Positions 44,725 through 57,299 of a stretch of 64,000 nt of DNA are shown here, one piece after another. The notes beneath the pieces are model-generated. The model made no database searches. It saw only the letters and a program-made list of their open reading frames with translations, and was not told the origin of the DNA. A program made the position numbers and the translations under genes. Each line of letters starts with the position of its first letter. The first letter of the stretch is position 1. The stretch is from Delphinus delphis (lineage: Eukaryota > Chordata > Mammalia > Artiodactyla > Delphinidae), in contig NC_082696.1 in the NCBI RefSeq assembly GCF_949987515.2, positions 34,328,431-34,392,430 on the forward strand, in the 5' to 3' direction.

Positions 44725-47130
44725 TGCCTCATTGTATTTTGCCCTATGTTCCTTGTGTCACAGGAGATGCTTCCATGGCCTGTTGTAGTGTTCACAGTTT
44801 CATAGCCTGCACTACCTGAAATATCTTGTTGATGTGAGGAACTATTATATGGAGAACAATTTATTCTGCTTGTTTACTGATGCCTCAAGCATGGGGTAGT
44901 GATGGCACATTTTCAGACCAGGACTATTTAAATGTTATGACAAACTTTTCAGATCTTTCACTGATTACACCCAGGCTGCTATATTACTCTGAGTCCTTAT
45001 CCTTTGTGCATCCTCAGACCCCCACTTTGTATCACCTCTGATTATCAGCTGTCCTCTCTCAGCTGTACTGTATTTATTATTTTTAATTTTTTTCTCACTT
45101 CTACTATAAGCTGGCACTACACTTAAACTCTCATTTTAAAATATACCACTCTATGTTTGTTTCTTAGTGTATTGATGGTTTCCTTTTTTAAAGTCATCCC
45201 ACCTGTTCTTCAGCTTCAGTGGGGCTCAGTTTTTATATAAAATCTGCCAAAAAGAGCCATCTTTGTTTCTGGTTCAGTAACTTCTCTACAGCCTTTGGTT
45301 TATTTTCTCATTTTTCCTACTGTCATTACTGCTCAAACTCAGAAGACTATACTGTGGGTCATAAATAATATTGAGAGCACAATGTCATTGATGTCTGGTA
45401 GAGGTCTGAATATGTGCATGAGCTTATTTTAGAAGTGATTATTTTTCAGCTTATGCATCAGTAAAAGAGTGTGCTATTTGCTCTGAATTACCCAAGATCT
45501 CAAAATAGTTTCAAATTACTCCATCTGTAGAGGGTACTTATTTCAACTAAATCCTGCCCAAAATGCCTTTTTCATGCATAAGGCCTAAGTAAGAATGCCT
45601 TTATTTTAAAATTATTACAGCTGTGAGACATTTTTTTGGACCTTACTACACCTACCTATGAGTCAGAAAATAAAGTATTTTGTAGAGAAATAAGCTGTTA
45701 GCATCTATTTGAAATTACACTTTTCTTTCTTGAAAGAAGTAGGATGGCAAAGGGTCCTCACCTCCCTACTTGCCCAGAGATAGTCATTGGTTCTGCCAGA
45801 GTAGCCAGCAGGCCTTCCTTTCCATATCAGTGAATGCCAGGAAGCTGTCTGACCTTTAGGAGTTACGTAATTCCATACTATGGATGATTTATCTTATTGC
45901 TGGATGTCTCCTCATCCAGTAATCGTTCTTTCTGTTCCCAGTGGGAAGCATGACTGCTGCCTCAGGCTCATGTCTTTAGCCTCGTTCACACCACACCATG
46001 CTGGAAGGGCCCTTGATGAGGTTTCCTCCAGAACTTGCAGTCAGTTTTCCTGAAGTGTTAGAGAGGGCTCTCCTTCTGAGTTTCTTTGGTTGCCCAGGTC
46101 TACTGAATATTTCAATAGACCTTAAAAACATAAAAGTTAGGGAAAACAAGAATTAGGGCATATGACTTCCTATTGCTATGCTTTTCTTTTCCAAACACAC
46201 ATTGGGGTAAGTAAAAAAAAAACCTACAGGATTTTTACTTTTTCTACATTGTGTGCTGTTATATCCTAGATAACATGGCAAAAGAGGTGTCCTTTCTACA
46301 CTACTTAGCAACTCAATGAACAGAGGTGATCAAGGCACTTCGTATATAAAAATGAAGGAGTTCTGCTTAAGCAGAAGCCGTGGGAGAATATCACTCTCAT
46401 ACTGAGAAAAAAAAAAAATCATGTACTATTCAAAATCATAAATTTATTTCAGCCCGTGGAGAAATGCAATCAAAGGCAAAAAGGTGAGCTGAATTCTAGA
46501 GAACATCAAGCCCTTCCAAGAGAGACGAGCCCTAAGAAGTTTTGCTTCTGGCAAAGCACAGGGAAAGAGGTGGCAGCCATAATATGGGTAAGAGGAAATC
46601 AACTGAAATTCTAACAAATTCTTAAAAGCTGTGTGTGGGCTAATATGACAGTTTAGAATCCCTGGGATCCCAAGACATAATAGGAATACAGATTTACTCA
46701 GCAGCTCTTCTTCCTGAGCTGCATCATGTGGCTCATGAAAAAGATTTGGTACAGGTCAGGAGACCTGCAGGAGTTCCCTCCATAGATGATTGCTGCTAAG
46801 AGACAGGTGCAATATTTGGACCATTCTCTCATATGATACAAAAAGCTCTCTGATGCTTCAGGAGGACAGAAAACCCTGTTGTTTCTTGGTCCCAGGAAAA
46901 GGTTACTTGCTGCTGAGGGAGAAATAGAAGTAAAGGACATCTGCTACTGCAAGGGGCAGAAGCCTCCTCATATCCAAGATGCTGTACTGATACCAAGGAA
47001 AGGACCACTGCTGCTGGAGAGAGGCAGTAAACTCACTCCCATATGAGACACCCACCAGAATGTAAGTGGTGCAGCCACTATGGAAAACGATATGGAGTTT
47101 CTTCAAAATGTTACAATAGACTTACCATAT
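44725..47130. other. Non-coding sequence, nothing identified
   Basis: Two adjoining minus-strand open frames (47106-46903 and 46940-46698) look slightly protein-like ([18 protein letters not shown]) but no family is recognised and no splice or start context supports them. They may belong to an old retroelement next to the L1 that starts at 47131. Confidence 0.35.
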
Positions 47131-48735
47131 GATCCAGGCAATGGAGGCAAGAATACGCAATGGAGAAAAGGTAGTCTCTTCAACAAGTGGTGTTGGGAAA
47201 ACTGGACACATGTAAAAGAATGAAATTAGAACATTCTCTAACACCATATACAAAAATAAATTCAAAATGGATTGCAGACCTAAATGTAAGACCAGATACT
47301 ATTAAACTCCTAGAGGAAAACATAGGCAGAACACTCTTTGACATAAATTGCAGCAGAAATGTTTTAGATCTGTCTCCTAGAGTAATGGAAATAAAAATAA
47401 ACAAATGGGACCTAATTAAACTTAAAGGCTTTTGCACAGCAAAGGAAACCATAAACAAAATGAAAAGACAGCCTACAGAATGGGAGAAAATATTTGCAAA
47501 CAATGCTACCAACAAGGGATTAATTTCCAAAATATACAAACAGCACATGCAGCTCAACGTCAAAAAAACAAACAACAAATTTAAAACAAAATGGGGGCTT
47601 CCCTGGTGGCGCAGTGGTTGCGAGTCCGCCTGCCGATGCAGGGGACACGGGTTCGTGCCCCGGTCCGGGAAGATCCCACATGCCATGGAGCGGCTGGGCC
47701 CGTGAGCCATGGCCGCTGAGCCTGTGCGGCCGGAGCCTGTGCTCCGCGACGGGAGAGGCCACAGCAGTGAGAGGCCCGCGTACCGCAAAAAAAAAAAAAA
47801 AAAAAAATGGGCAGAAGATCTAAATAGACATTTCTCCAAAGAAGCATACAGATGGCCAACGGGCACATGAAAAGATGCTCAACATTGCTAATTATTAGAG
47901 AAATGCAAATCAAAGCTACATTGAGGTATCACCTCATACCAGTCAGAATGGCCATCTTCAAAAAGTCTACAAGTAATAAATGCTGGAAAGGGTGTGGAGA
48001 AAAAGGAACCCTCCTACACTCTTGGTGGGAGTGTAAATTGGTACAACCATTATGGAGAACAGTATGGAGGGTCCTTAAAAAGCTAAAAATAGAGTACCAT
48101 ATGGTCCAGCGATCCCACTTCTGGGTATATATCCAGAGAAAACTATAATTCAAAAAGGTACATGCACCTCAATGTTTATGGAAGCATACTTACAATAGTC
48201 AAGACATGGAAGCAACCTAAGTGTCCATCAACAGGTGAATGAATAAAGAAGATGTGGTGTATATACACAATGGAATATTACTCAGCCATAAAAAAGAACG
48301 GAATAATGACGTTTGCAGCAACATGCATGGACCTAGAGATTATCATACTAAGAGAAGTAAGTCAGACAAAGACAAATATTATATGATGTCACTTATATGT
48401 GGAATCTAAAAAAATGATATAAATGACCTTATTTAAAAAACAGAAATAGACTCACAGACATAGGAAACAAACTTATGGTTACCAAAGGGGAAAGGGAATG
48501 GGGGAGGGATAAATTAGGAGTTTGGGATTAATATATACACACTACTATATATAAAATAGATAACCAACAAGGACCTACTGTATAGCACAGGGAACTATAC
48601 TTACAATATCTTGTAATAACCTATAATGGAAAAGAATCTAAAAAACTATATATATATGTATATGTACAACTGAATCACTTTGCTGTACACCTGAAACTAA
48701 CACAACATTGTAAATCAACTATATTTCATTAAAAA
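47131..48735 (+). mobile_element. LINE-1 3' third, with nested SINE
   Basis: The C-terminal part of ORF2 is readable across frames: [35 protein letters not shown], and after the [16 protein letters not shown] in frame pieces, then IYTMEYYSAIKKNG. The 3' untranslated region ends with ACACAACATTGTAAATCAAC at about 48720 and an A-rich tail. It is a 5'-truncated, non-functional copy. Confidence 0.88.
47595..47807 (+). mobile_element. CHR-2 SINE inside an L1
   Basis: It is bracketed by AAAATGGG-type sequence (47587-47594 and again after the A-tail), and L1 ORF2 continues directly afterwards (GGGCAGAAGATCTAAATAG). Confidence 0.9.
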
Positions 48736-48739
48736 ATAT

Positions 48740-50394
48740 TTTTAAAGTATACCTGCAGTAGGAAACCTTTTCCTGTAGGTCAAAATATACATAAATTTAA
48801 ATTTTGAAAGATGTTATCATATGGAACTTCAGGAAGGATATATAATATTGATTTACACTATTAATCTTATTAATGTGCACATCCCAACAACTCTCAGCAA
48901 TGCTATTATAAATTGCTGTAATTTTTGCCAATATAACTGATAAAATAAAATTTTAATTCTTTTCTTTTTCTTTTTGTAAGATCAAGAACCTTTGCAAATA
49001 ATTTTTAACCAGTTCCTCCTTCTTGAATTCATTGCCTCATCACTTTCTTATCTATTTTTGTGTTGGGATATTTCTTTTTCTTAATGATTTATATAATCTA
49101 ATTATATAATATGGACTGGATATTAATTTTTTTTCTGTAATGTGAGGCATATATTCCAACTCTGATTATGTTGGCTTAAATAAATACAAAGATTATTAAT
49201 TTTTCTGATACAATTATGTCTTTATTGGATCTAATATATGAGTTGAGTGTATAAAGAGTTTCTTTTAGAATTAAGATGGTCAGAAAATAACAGAATAATT
49301 GCTATTTTTAACATATTAAAAAAGAATTACAAGAATCAACCCCAGCTATTACAATTCAATTTCCTTGAACATATATGTTTATATGTTTGTAATCCTAAGA
49401 TTTTGCTGAAGTAATGTTAGCCTTTGATGGTCAGCTGTCTATAAAAATATAACTTTATGTCTGTAAAACTGTAACCTAAAAACAATAACATTATGTTAGC
49501 ATTATTGTAAAACTATGATAAAATCCAGAAGATAGTATCAACCCAGTCTAAGGTTCTAAGTATTTATCAAATTTTAGGATATTACTTGAACTATTTTTAC
49601 ATTTTATCCCATTTACTTTTACATTGTTTAAAAACCTATAGTTCTGTTATGTATCAATTTGTGTTATAAATTCTTATATAGTAACATTGTAAGCATGGCC
49701 ATTAACTTGATTCAAAGTTAAAGTCCTTTTATTTGTATGATAAATTATAGCAGAAAAGCTTTTTCTTAAGGAATTGACATTTTAAAATTGGGAATAATAT
49801 TTTCTCTAGAAATCCTTCAATTGCCCTCTTTTTCACAATGATTTTAGCAATGCCTTAGTCATTATGTATCAATCAGCACAGAAATTAAAATTACAATACA
49901 TATTGCTCTTAGGAACTGGGATTTCCTTCAAGGGATTGTTGACTCTCAAACTCAGGGAACCCCTGTTTAACAGAATCAAGAGGAGAGTAGCAAAATATAA
50001 CAAAGGTAATATACAAGGAATGACACAGGGCAACAGAGTTTTGGTCGATGTTTTGGCTAATGATGGTCTATATGGTGAAGGAGATAGGGAGAAGATACAA
50101 AGAGCAAATAGACGAGGCACTAATGATGTATTCCAAATCCTGGAGACAAACACTTCTCTTTGTAGAAATTTAATGGACAAACAGACCATAAACCACCGAT
50201 GGGAGTTCCATCAACAAACTCTAAAGTCACAACATAGTGACATTATGTGCCACTCACAGAAGATTGCTGGCCAGGACACAAACCAAAAATCAGTAAGAGC
50301 ATTAAATACTGTGCTGTCATAGTTACTCACCACTGTGTTCCCCAGGAACATAGACTCAAGAGATCCAATCACGAGCGCTTCAGGCCCTGTGTTA
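48740..50394. other. Non-coding sequence with one 152-codon open frame
   Basis: 49864-50322 on the plus strand is open for 152 codons from an ATG. The translation has no recognisable domain, no signal peptide and no splice or promoter context, and its composition is ordinary. I do not call it a gene. Confidence 0.35.
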
Positions 50395-50402
50395 ATCTAA
50401 AC

Positions 50403-50616
50403 CAGTGGTTCTCAACTGGGTGCGATTTTGCCAACTGGGGGACATTTGGCACTGTCTGGAAACATTTCTGGTTGTCATACCTGGAAGAGAGCATGCTACT
50501 GACATCTAGTGGGCAGAGGCCAGACATGCTGCTACGAATCCCACAACGCACATGCCAGCCACTTCAATAATTATGTGGCCAGAAATGTAAATTAATGCCA
50601 AGGTTGAGAAACCCTG
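50403..50616 (+). mobile_element. MER5A-like hAT-Charlie non-autonomous DNA transposon
   Basis: The terminal inverted repeats CAGTGGTTCTCAA and TTGAGAAACCCTG bound a 214-bp element whose body carries GGGGGACATTTGGCACTGTCT and CATCTAGTGGGCAGAGGCCA, the MER5A wording. The 8-bp flanks ATCTAAAC and ATCTAGAT agree at six positions, as expected for an old hAT target duplication. Confidence 0.88.
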
Positions 50617-50629
50617 ATCTAGATGAAGG

Positions 50630-52120
50630 AAAGCCAACAGGTTCACTGGTAACTCCAGGCCTTGTTCCCATGCAGGATCAATAAGAAGAGGATGGTCCTA
50701 CGGTTCAAACGTGCTAACCACCATCCAGAATCTGATGTTAGGAAACACGCATAGATCGTGTATCATTTCTCTTAGGGAAATTTATCATTTGGGTTTGATT
50801 AATAAAATCCTCTTGAAGGAAGGATGGATCTCTATTTTAACTTTTAACTACGATGTGGCGATAAATTATAAGGTCTATAGAAGAGAAAAATAAAACACAT
50901 GTATGGGCTAGGATTTAATTTCCTAGCAATTTTGAGTTAACAATTACCATACCTGCCTCATTCTCCCTCTCAGGAGCCAGTGGACCGTGATAGTAAGTAA
51001 TAAATAAGTAGGGGTGGCACCTTGAGATGAGTGAGAGTTTTAAACTTCAGAACAGGAAGAAACATGAAAAATCATATAATCCAAAACACTCATTTTATGT
51101 CCTAAGGAACTGAGGTCCAGTCCAGAGACATTGATTTGTCCCAAATCACGTATTGCATCAGGAATAGAAACAGGCCTACAACCCAGCTATTACGATTCTT
51201 CCATCTGGCACATTTATTTGCAAGAGGTGTGCCCTACCTTTCGAAGGTTGTAACAATGGACCAGTCAAGAGAGTGAGCTGGAGATGATTCTGGCCACATG
51301 GAAGAACAGACAGTTCTTGGGAACAGGGGAGCGTTTCCGCAGGGTTGCCATACCAATGAGACAGCTTGCCAGCAAGGGGCACACAGCCACCTTCTTGAAA
51401 AAAATTTCAATCCTCCTAAGAAGTTACCAAGAAGATAAATCTTACCATCCACAGTTTGTGTCATTGAAGACAACTTGTTTCGGGACTTTGTAGAATTTTG
51501 AGATGTTAACTTACTTCAATTTGACAGCTATGGAAGAGGGAGATGACATTTTTTTAAGGACACCTTAGTTGTGGATCAGCTTCAGTATGATTGAAGGCAT
51601 GGGAATTATTGTAAATATCCAGGCTGAGAGCAGAGAGTTGTCAAACCAAGTATTCAGTCCCTGAAAAAAATAACACAAGCCCTTGGTCCTATGGTATCTT
51701 TAATAGAGTCACAATAATGAGTTAATATGAGATTACATCTTAGAGAAAATGAAGACAACTACGGCTAGGTTTAGAATTAGTTTGACAGATCAGCCAGCGA
51801 ACTGGATTATAGACGTCAGAGATCTAGTTGAGTTAAATAAAGAAACAGAAGAGATCCCAAGCATGGAGTGCGGACAGAGAGAACAGGTTTGATTTGGGAC
51901 CAAAGTGCTGTTTTCCACTGAAGAAATAAAATGAGGATGTAAATTGTCTGAAGATGTCTGGGTATGAGAATGAAGGTGAGGTACAGTGGCATAGACTGGA
52001 GGCGGCACTAACACTCATTCTGAATTGTGAACTAAGTTTAAAAGCATACAAACAACTGAGAAAAGAGCTTTGGTGTTAAGTGGCATCCCTTTGTTGCAAG
52101 AAACTAATTTTTTAAATCAA
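50630..52120. other. Non-coding sequence, nothing identified
   Basis: No gene or clear repeat was recognised. Confidence 0.35.
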
Positions 52121-52124
52121 GTGT

Positions 52125-52583
52125 CACAGAAGTTTTTTTTTTTTAATTGAAGTATAGGTGATTTACAATGTTGTGTTAATTTCTGCTGTACAGCAAAGTG
52201 GTTCAGTTACACATATATACTCTCTATCATATTTTTTTCCATTGTGGTTTAGCCCAGGATATTGAATATAGTTCCCTGTGCTATACAGTAGGACCTTGTT
52301 TTCTATCCATTCTCTATATAATAGTTTGCATCTGTTAATCCCAAACTTCCAGTCTTTCCCTACCCCCCCCCTTGACAACCACAATTCTGTTCTCTACGTC
52401 TGTGAGTCCGTTTTCGTTTTGTAGATAGGTTCATTTGTGTTGTAGTTTAGATTCCACACATAAGTGATATCCTATGGTATTTGTCTTTCTCCTTCTGACT
52501 TACTTGCCTTAGTATGATAATCTCTGGGTCCATCAATGTTGCTGCAAATGGCATTCTTTTTTTATGGCTGAATTATCTTCCAT

Positions 52584-52585
<2 letters not shown>
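52125..52585 (-). mobile_element. LINE-1 3' end, antisense
   Basis: It starts with poly-T and AATTGAAGTATAGGTGATTT. CTATACAGTAGGACCTTGTT and GATTCCACACATAAGTGATA follow, then the reversed end of ORF2 (GGCTGAATTATCTTCCATTG). Confidence 0.85.

Positions 52586-52618
<33 letters not shown>
52586..52618. repeat. (TA)n microsatellite
   Basis: About 15 TA dinucleotides directly continue the antisense L1 fragment, where the L1 itself has TATATACA. An expansion from L1 sequence is likely. Confidence 0.9.
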
Positions 52619-52619
<1 letters not shown>

Positions 52620-53098
52620 ACAGAAGGTTTTTTTTCCCATGGACTGTAACAGAACACCATCCTGCCAAAAAGTGTGATTCAAACAATGACGACATTTCAC
52701 TGTGAAAGACGCAATAAAACCTACCACTGCAAAAAACATCGATCAACTGATTGGAGTAGTAAGTCTTTTGAAAAATCAGGCATTGATATGCTCAAACCTA
52801 TAGTGGCCCCACTGGAAAAATACTTGTTACTCAGAGAGAATAATAAGAGAGTAGTTTTTTTTCCCACTGATTAGTACACAGTGTTGATCTAAAATTCAGC
52901 CTTTTTTCCTATGAAGGTTCTTTGCCAATATAAAAAAGGAAAATATTTCATAGAATAATTTAAATAAAAAACATGTTTTCAACACATGTGCTTAGTTTTC
53001 ACTTCTTTTGGAAAGAGACACCTATTTATATTCATATTTTCACTTTGGAACCACAGTTCTTAATGCAGTGTTAATTAAGTTAATCAGGATAACACTTT

Positions 53099-53317
53099 TT
53101 ATTTTATTATTATTATTATTATTTTGCGGTACACAGGCTTCTCACTGTTGTGGCCTCTCCCGTTGCGGAGCACAGGTTCTGGACGCGCAGGCTCAGCGGC
53201 CATGCCTCACGGGCCCAGCCGCTCCGCGGCATGTGGGATCTTCCCGGACCGGGGCACGAACCCGTGTCCCCTGCATCGGCAGGCGGACTCTCAACCACTG
53301 CGCCACCAGGGAAGCCC
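53099..53317 (-). mobile_element. CHR-2 SINE, antisense
   Basis: The A-tail is reversed into TTTTATTTTATTATTATT, then a standard CHR-2 body. The perfect 13-bp target duplication AGGATAACACTTT is at 53086-53098 and 53318-53330. Confidence 0.93.
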
Positions 53318-53703
53318 AGGATAACACTTTGTAGACAGCTACCACCACTGGTGTACGGTTGGAGCTGAGTTTTAATATATTATTTCCATCCGTCTTTAAT
53401 ACTTAAAGGAAGATTCACTTACATTTTGACACTTAAGAATTGAAAATAGTAGATTTTATTTTTGAAAGAGCCATTTACCATTTCACGTTTGTTGGCTGAG
53501 CTGATTTATTTACATTATACCCATTGACATTGTAAAGAAATTTTTTTTTTAAATTAAGAGCAATCAGAGTAAAATAACTTCCAGCAATTTCTGGAAGACA
53601 TGATTACAGTGAGATTGGACTTGGTGAAGACAAACCACCCAGCAGTTCTCTAGCTTACCTGGAGAGTCGACGGACAGTTTTCAGAAAGATCTGAAAACGC
53701 AAT

Positions 53704-53790
53704 CAGGAAGGAAGGAGGAAGGGAGAAAGAAAGGAAGGACAGAAAAGAAGGAAGAAGGAAATAAAAGAAGGGAAAAGGGAGGAGGGGGGA
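53704..53790. repeat. GA-rich (GGAA)n low-complexity tract
   Basis: Almost pure purine on the plus strand, with irregular GGAAG and GAAA units ending in GGAGGGGGGATCC. Confidence 0.85.
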
Positions 53791-54763
53791 TCCTTTTGCT
53801 CTCACCTAGGTTCATGCCTCTTCTCTTCATCCTGCCCTGGTACAGGTTGTCACGTGCTCCGTTTCATCCATTTCTAAGGACCTGGAGTAATGAGTGGAGC
53901 AGTGGGAAGCATTTAAGAACCAAGAAGGGCCCCTTCCTTGCATGTCTCCTTAGGATTATTTTGCTGAATTTGTCTCTCCCCCTTCCCTTACTTTACATTG
54001 CATTTCCAAAAGGTGACTTTGTATCCAAGATTTGCCTCATACTTTGTCCTGGAAAGAAAGGTAGGTATAGGAACCATGGTTGTCAACTGTTGCAAAAGCC
54101 CCAATCTCAGGCTCAGGGAGTGAGAACAACAGTCTAATAGAGGGCTGGCCTCCCTATTGCACACCCCCTGGGTGAGGAAAAGTTTCCCACCCCTTGGTAA
54201 ATGGTATGCTTAGAAAGGCACCCAGGTGCCTAATATGAGGGAAGAGGGGAAATGAGTAGTGATGTGGGATAGAAAATTGTGGGCCTGCAGGAATCATGGC
54301 GGATGTAGGCAAAAGAATATTTGCAAGTTCTCCTGGGGGTTTTGGACCTGTGAGTTTCCAGCAGGAAACTGAGGACTGAGGAGAATGTGGGAAATATTTG
54401 TAGAGAACATAGCAATTTGGAGTTCATTCTCATTCAAGGCCCACGGAAGGAAGGGGAAGGATTTCATCAATATTAGGGCCCTCATCGGAAGGGACCCATT
54501 TTGAGAATCAGCTCACTTGGGATGGTCCTACCTGGAGGGGCTAAAAAGACCACATGGAACCAGAGACTTGGTCACAAAATCGATTAAAACACACCTTCTT
54601 TGGAGCCCCATTCCCCCTCTTTGAATAATCCTTCAGAGGCTCCAGGGAAGAGACTTCTTTTTTCATCTGGTTTCCATCATAAACCAACTCAGCTAAAGCC
54701 TGAAGTCCTGTCAGCATTAGTGATGGGCCCAACGAACCTCTCCTTTTGAAGATTGACCTTAGG

Positions 54764-55085
54764 GGCTTCCCTGGTGGCGCAGTGGTTGAGAGTCTGCCTG
54801 CTAATGCAGGGGACACGGGTTCGAGCCCTGGTCTGGGAAGATCCCACATGCCGTGGAGCAACTAGGCCCGTGAGCCACAACTACCGAGCCTGCGCCTCTG
54901 GAGCCTGTGCCCCGCAACAAGAGAGGCCGCGATAGTGAGAGGCCCGCACACCGCGATGAAGAGTGGCCCCCACTTGCCATAACTAGAGAAAGCCCTCGCA
55001 CAGAAACGAAGACCCAACACAGCAAAATAAATAAATTAATTAATTAATAAACTCCTACCCCCAACATCTTCTTAAAAAAAAAAAA
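54764..55085 (+). mobile_element. SINE intermediate between CHR-1 and CHR-2, with an extra 3' segment
   Basis: The middle has the CHR-2-like GATAGTGAGAGGCCCGC, but it continues with CHR-1-like GAAGAGTGGCCCCCACTTGC and AACTAGAGAAAGCCC. After the AATAAATAAATTAATT tail come about 22 unique bases (CTCCTACCCCCAACATC...) and a second A-run. The 14-bp duplication AGATTGACCTTAGG lies at 54750-54763 and 55086-55099, outside all of this. Confidence 0.85.
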
Positions 55086-55099
55086 AGATTGACCTTAGG

Positions 55100-55780
55100 A
55101 AGAGTCATGGAGGCAGTTGTGCTTCTAAATCCTTGGGTCAGGTTAGAGGCAGGGCCAGGCACAGCTGACCCAGGCAAGGACAAGTCCACTGCACTAGGCC
55201 TTGGAGAAGGACCTCCGACAGTGTGCTGAAGATGCACAGACACTCCCTAGCCCTTAAACACACCTGCCTGGACCCCATTCTAGCCACACCTGAGCTGACT
55301 TGTCTCTTAGTGTCACTGAATAATTTGCAAAACTGTTCCTGGTCACTGCCAAGAACAGGCTAAGTTATGCCTTATCGTGGAGAATTGGTGATTAATAGCG
55401 TTCGCTTCGTTTTAATGTGCAAGGCTGTGGACCATGCCTAGAGGATGGCCAGGAATCCTGCATCCTGCTTGGATACAGAAATGCTCTCCAGTACACTTTC
55501 CCAGTCTGGGGAACATGACCGAATGCCGATCCCCGAGGTTCTGAGCCCTGAGTGTGTATACCAATGTTGATTCTGGAGGAATCCCAGGCAATTCCTATGT
55601 CACCTCCAAATTTCTCTACAAGGAAGGAATGAGGTAGAGGGGGAGCTACTTCAGGACATGCTGCTTTCTATAGCTTTGTAAAACATTTTTTAAATTGTGG
55701 TTAACATGATACTTAAAATAACTACTAGGAATCCAGATGGTTTCAATAAATATTCCAGATACACTTAGTAAAATATATTA
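55100..55780. other. Non-coding sequence, nothing identified
   Basis: Relatively GC-rich single-copy sequence. No exon with family homology was recognised on either strand. Confidence 0.35.
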
Positions 55781-55785
55781 TCCCC

Positions 55786-56001
55786 GGGCTTCCCTGGTGG
55801 CGCAGTGGTTGAGAGTCCGCCTGCCGATGCAGGGGACACGGGTTCGTGCCCCAGTCCGGGAAGGTCCCACATGCTGCGGAGTGGCTGGGCCTGTGAGCCA
55901 TGGCCGCTGAGCCTGCGCGTCCGGAGCCTGTGCTCCGCCGCAACGGGAGAGGCCACAACAGTGAGAGGCCCGCGTACAGCAAAAAAAAAAAAAAAAAAAA
56001 A
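55786..56001 (+). mobile_element. CHR-2 SINE
   Basis: Standard head, body and A-tail. The body has an extra CGC (GCTCCGCCGCAACGGG) compared with the other copies here. Confidence 0.92.
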
Positions 56002-56599
56002 ATTACCCACTCATTAATTCCAAATAAAATATAGTAATGACTACAGATATATATTTTATTATTTTAAGACTCCGTTAAAAAGGAAAGACAACTTTGCTTC
56101 TACATAAAAGAGATCTATATGCAAAACGTGTCTAGTTTTATATCTTACTCCTCAATTCCTTGCATTTGCCCAAACCTTAGTATACCAGGGCCCTGGAAAC
56201 TGCTATCATGATGGCAGTAGATACAGAAATTGAAAATTAGACTAATTAACAAGCTGGAATGGCAGCTCTTTTTTTACCTAAGGGAAGGATGGAGTGATGT
56301 TTCCACACATCATGAAATCTAGTTGCCTCAAGGGAAGAAAATATCACGTTCAAGTTACCTCTTACTCATGATTTTTTCTTTTCCCTTTGTGGATCATATC
56401 ATAATTTGAACGACCTCATCAAATAACTGGAGGGTTATAAATATTAGCCTGATTCCAGTCTTATAGAGCATGGTATGGTGAATCTTATAAAGATATATAA
56501 AATCTCTTATTACACATCTAGTGCTCCAGGAACAAACTTATTGATCACATGTACTATTGTTGCAGCAAAAATAGAAATGAAGTTTTCCATCCCCTGAGA

Positions 56600-57290
56600 A
56601 CAAGGAAAATAAAGGGAACAGTGAACAGGCTAGAGAAGAAACATAACCTGGCCTGAAAGAGTTAATCACTCCTTGTTTTACTTTAACTGTCACTAATTTG
56701 TAGTAACTAGATTTGTACTTTACAAAGCTAACCTTACTATGTAAATTATTCCGTAAATTACACTATGTAATTTACATTCGGCACCTATCACCCCTAACTG
56801 TGTGAGTTACATCCCGTGTCTCTCACTTCGAAACCTTATTATGTCCCGAAACCTTATTATGTCCCGGCACTTACATTCTATATGCCCCTCCTAACAAGTC
56901 ACCCCCTATAGCTTTTGCATTTCAGAAACAAGGTCAGGGGCCGATAAACCAGAGGCAAACGGATGCAATTACCAGACTGCAGGACCCCAATTACCGGGTG
57001 GCCTGACGCCAGCGATGACTGTTTTGAAATAATGCAAAGGAAAGGAAGAATGCAAGACCTCCACTGCTTTGATCATTATCATATACCCCACCCGGACTGC
57101 GATCCCCACATATAAAATCTTCCGTGATTTCCAAGGTGGGAGGGCACAGTTCTTGAGGTGCTAGCCTGCTGTGTCTTCCCTTCTGCCTAGCAGAAAAATA
57201 AAGCCATCTCTCTCTTCCTCCAAAATTCCTGTCTCCGTATTTCTGTTTGGCCTTGGTGCACAGGAAAGCTGGTATTTCAGAAACACTATG
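56600..57290 (+). repeat. Solo class I ERV LTR
   Basis: A TATAAAA box at 57111-57117 is followed 80 bases later by AATAAAGCC (57197) and then CT-rich U5-like sequence up to CTGTCTCCGTATTTCTG. Upstream U3 contains CACCCCCTATAGC, a dyad at 56740-56777 and an 18-bp tandem repeat. No internal gag/pol/env sequence flanks it. Edges are approximate. Confidence 0.6.
56831..56866. repeat. 18-bp perfect tandem repeat in LTR U3
   Basis: AAACCTTATTATGTCCCG occurs twice, head to tail. Repeated U3 units are common in retroviral enhancers. Confidence 0.85.
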
Positions 57291-57299
57291 AAATATCAT

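Noticed and set aside
46698..47106. Two adjoining minus-strand open frames as a processed pseudogene
   Set aside because: No family was recognised, no A-tail or flanking duplication was found and the frames do not join; left as unassigned.
47180..47866. A 228-codon minus-strand open frame
   Set aside because: It runs through an antisense CHR-2 SINE and the reverse strand of L1 ORF2; the real coding relic is on the plus strand.
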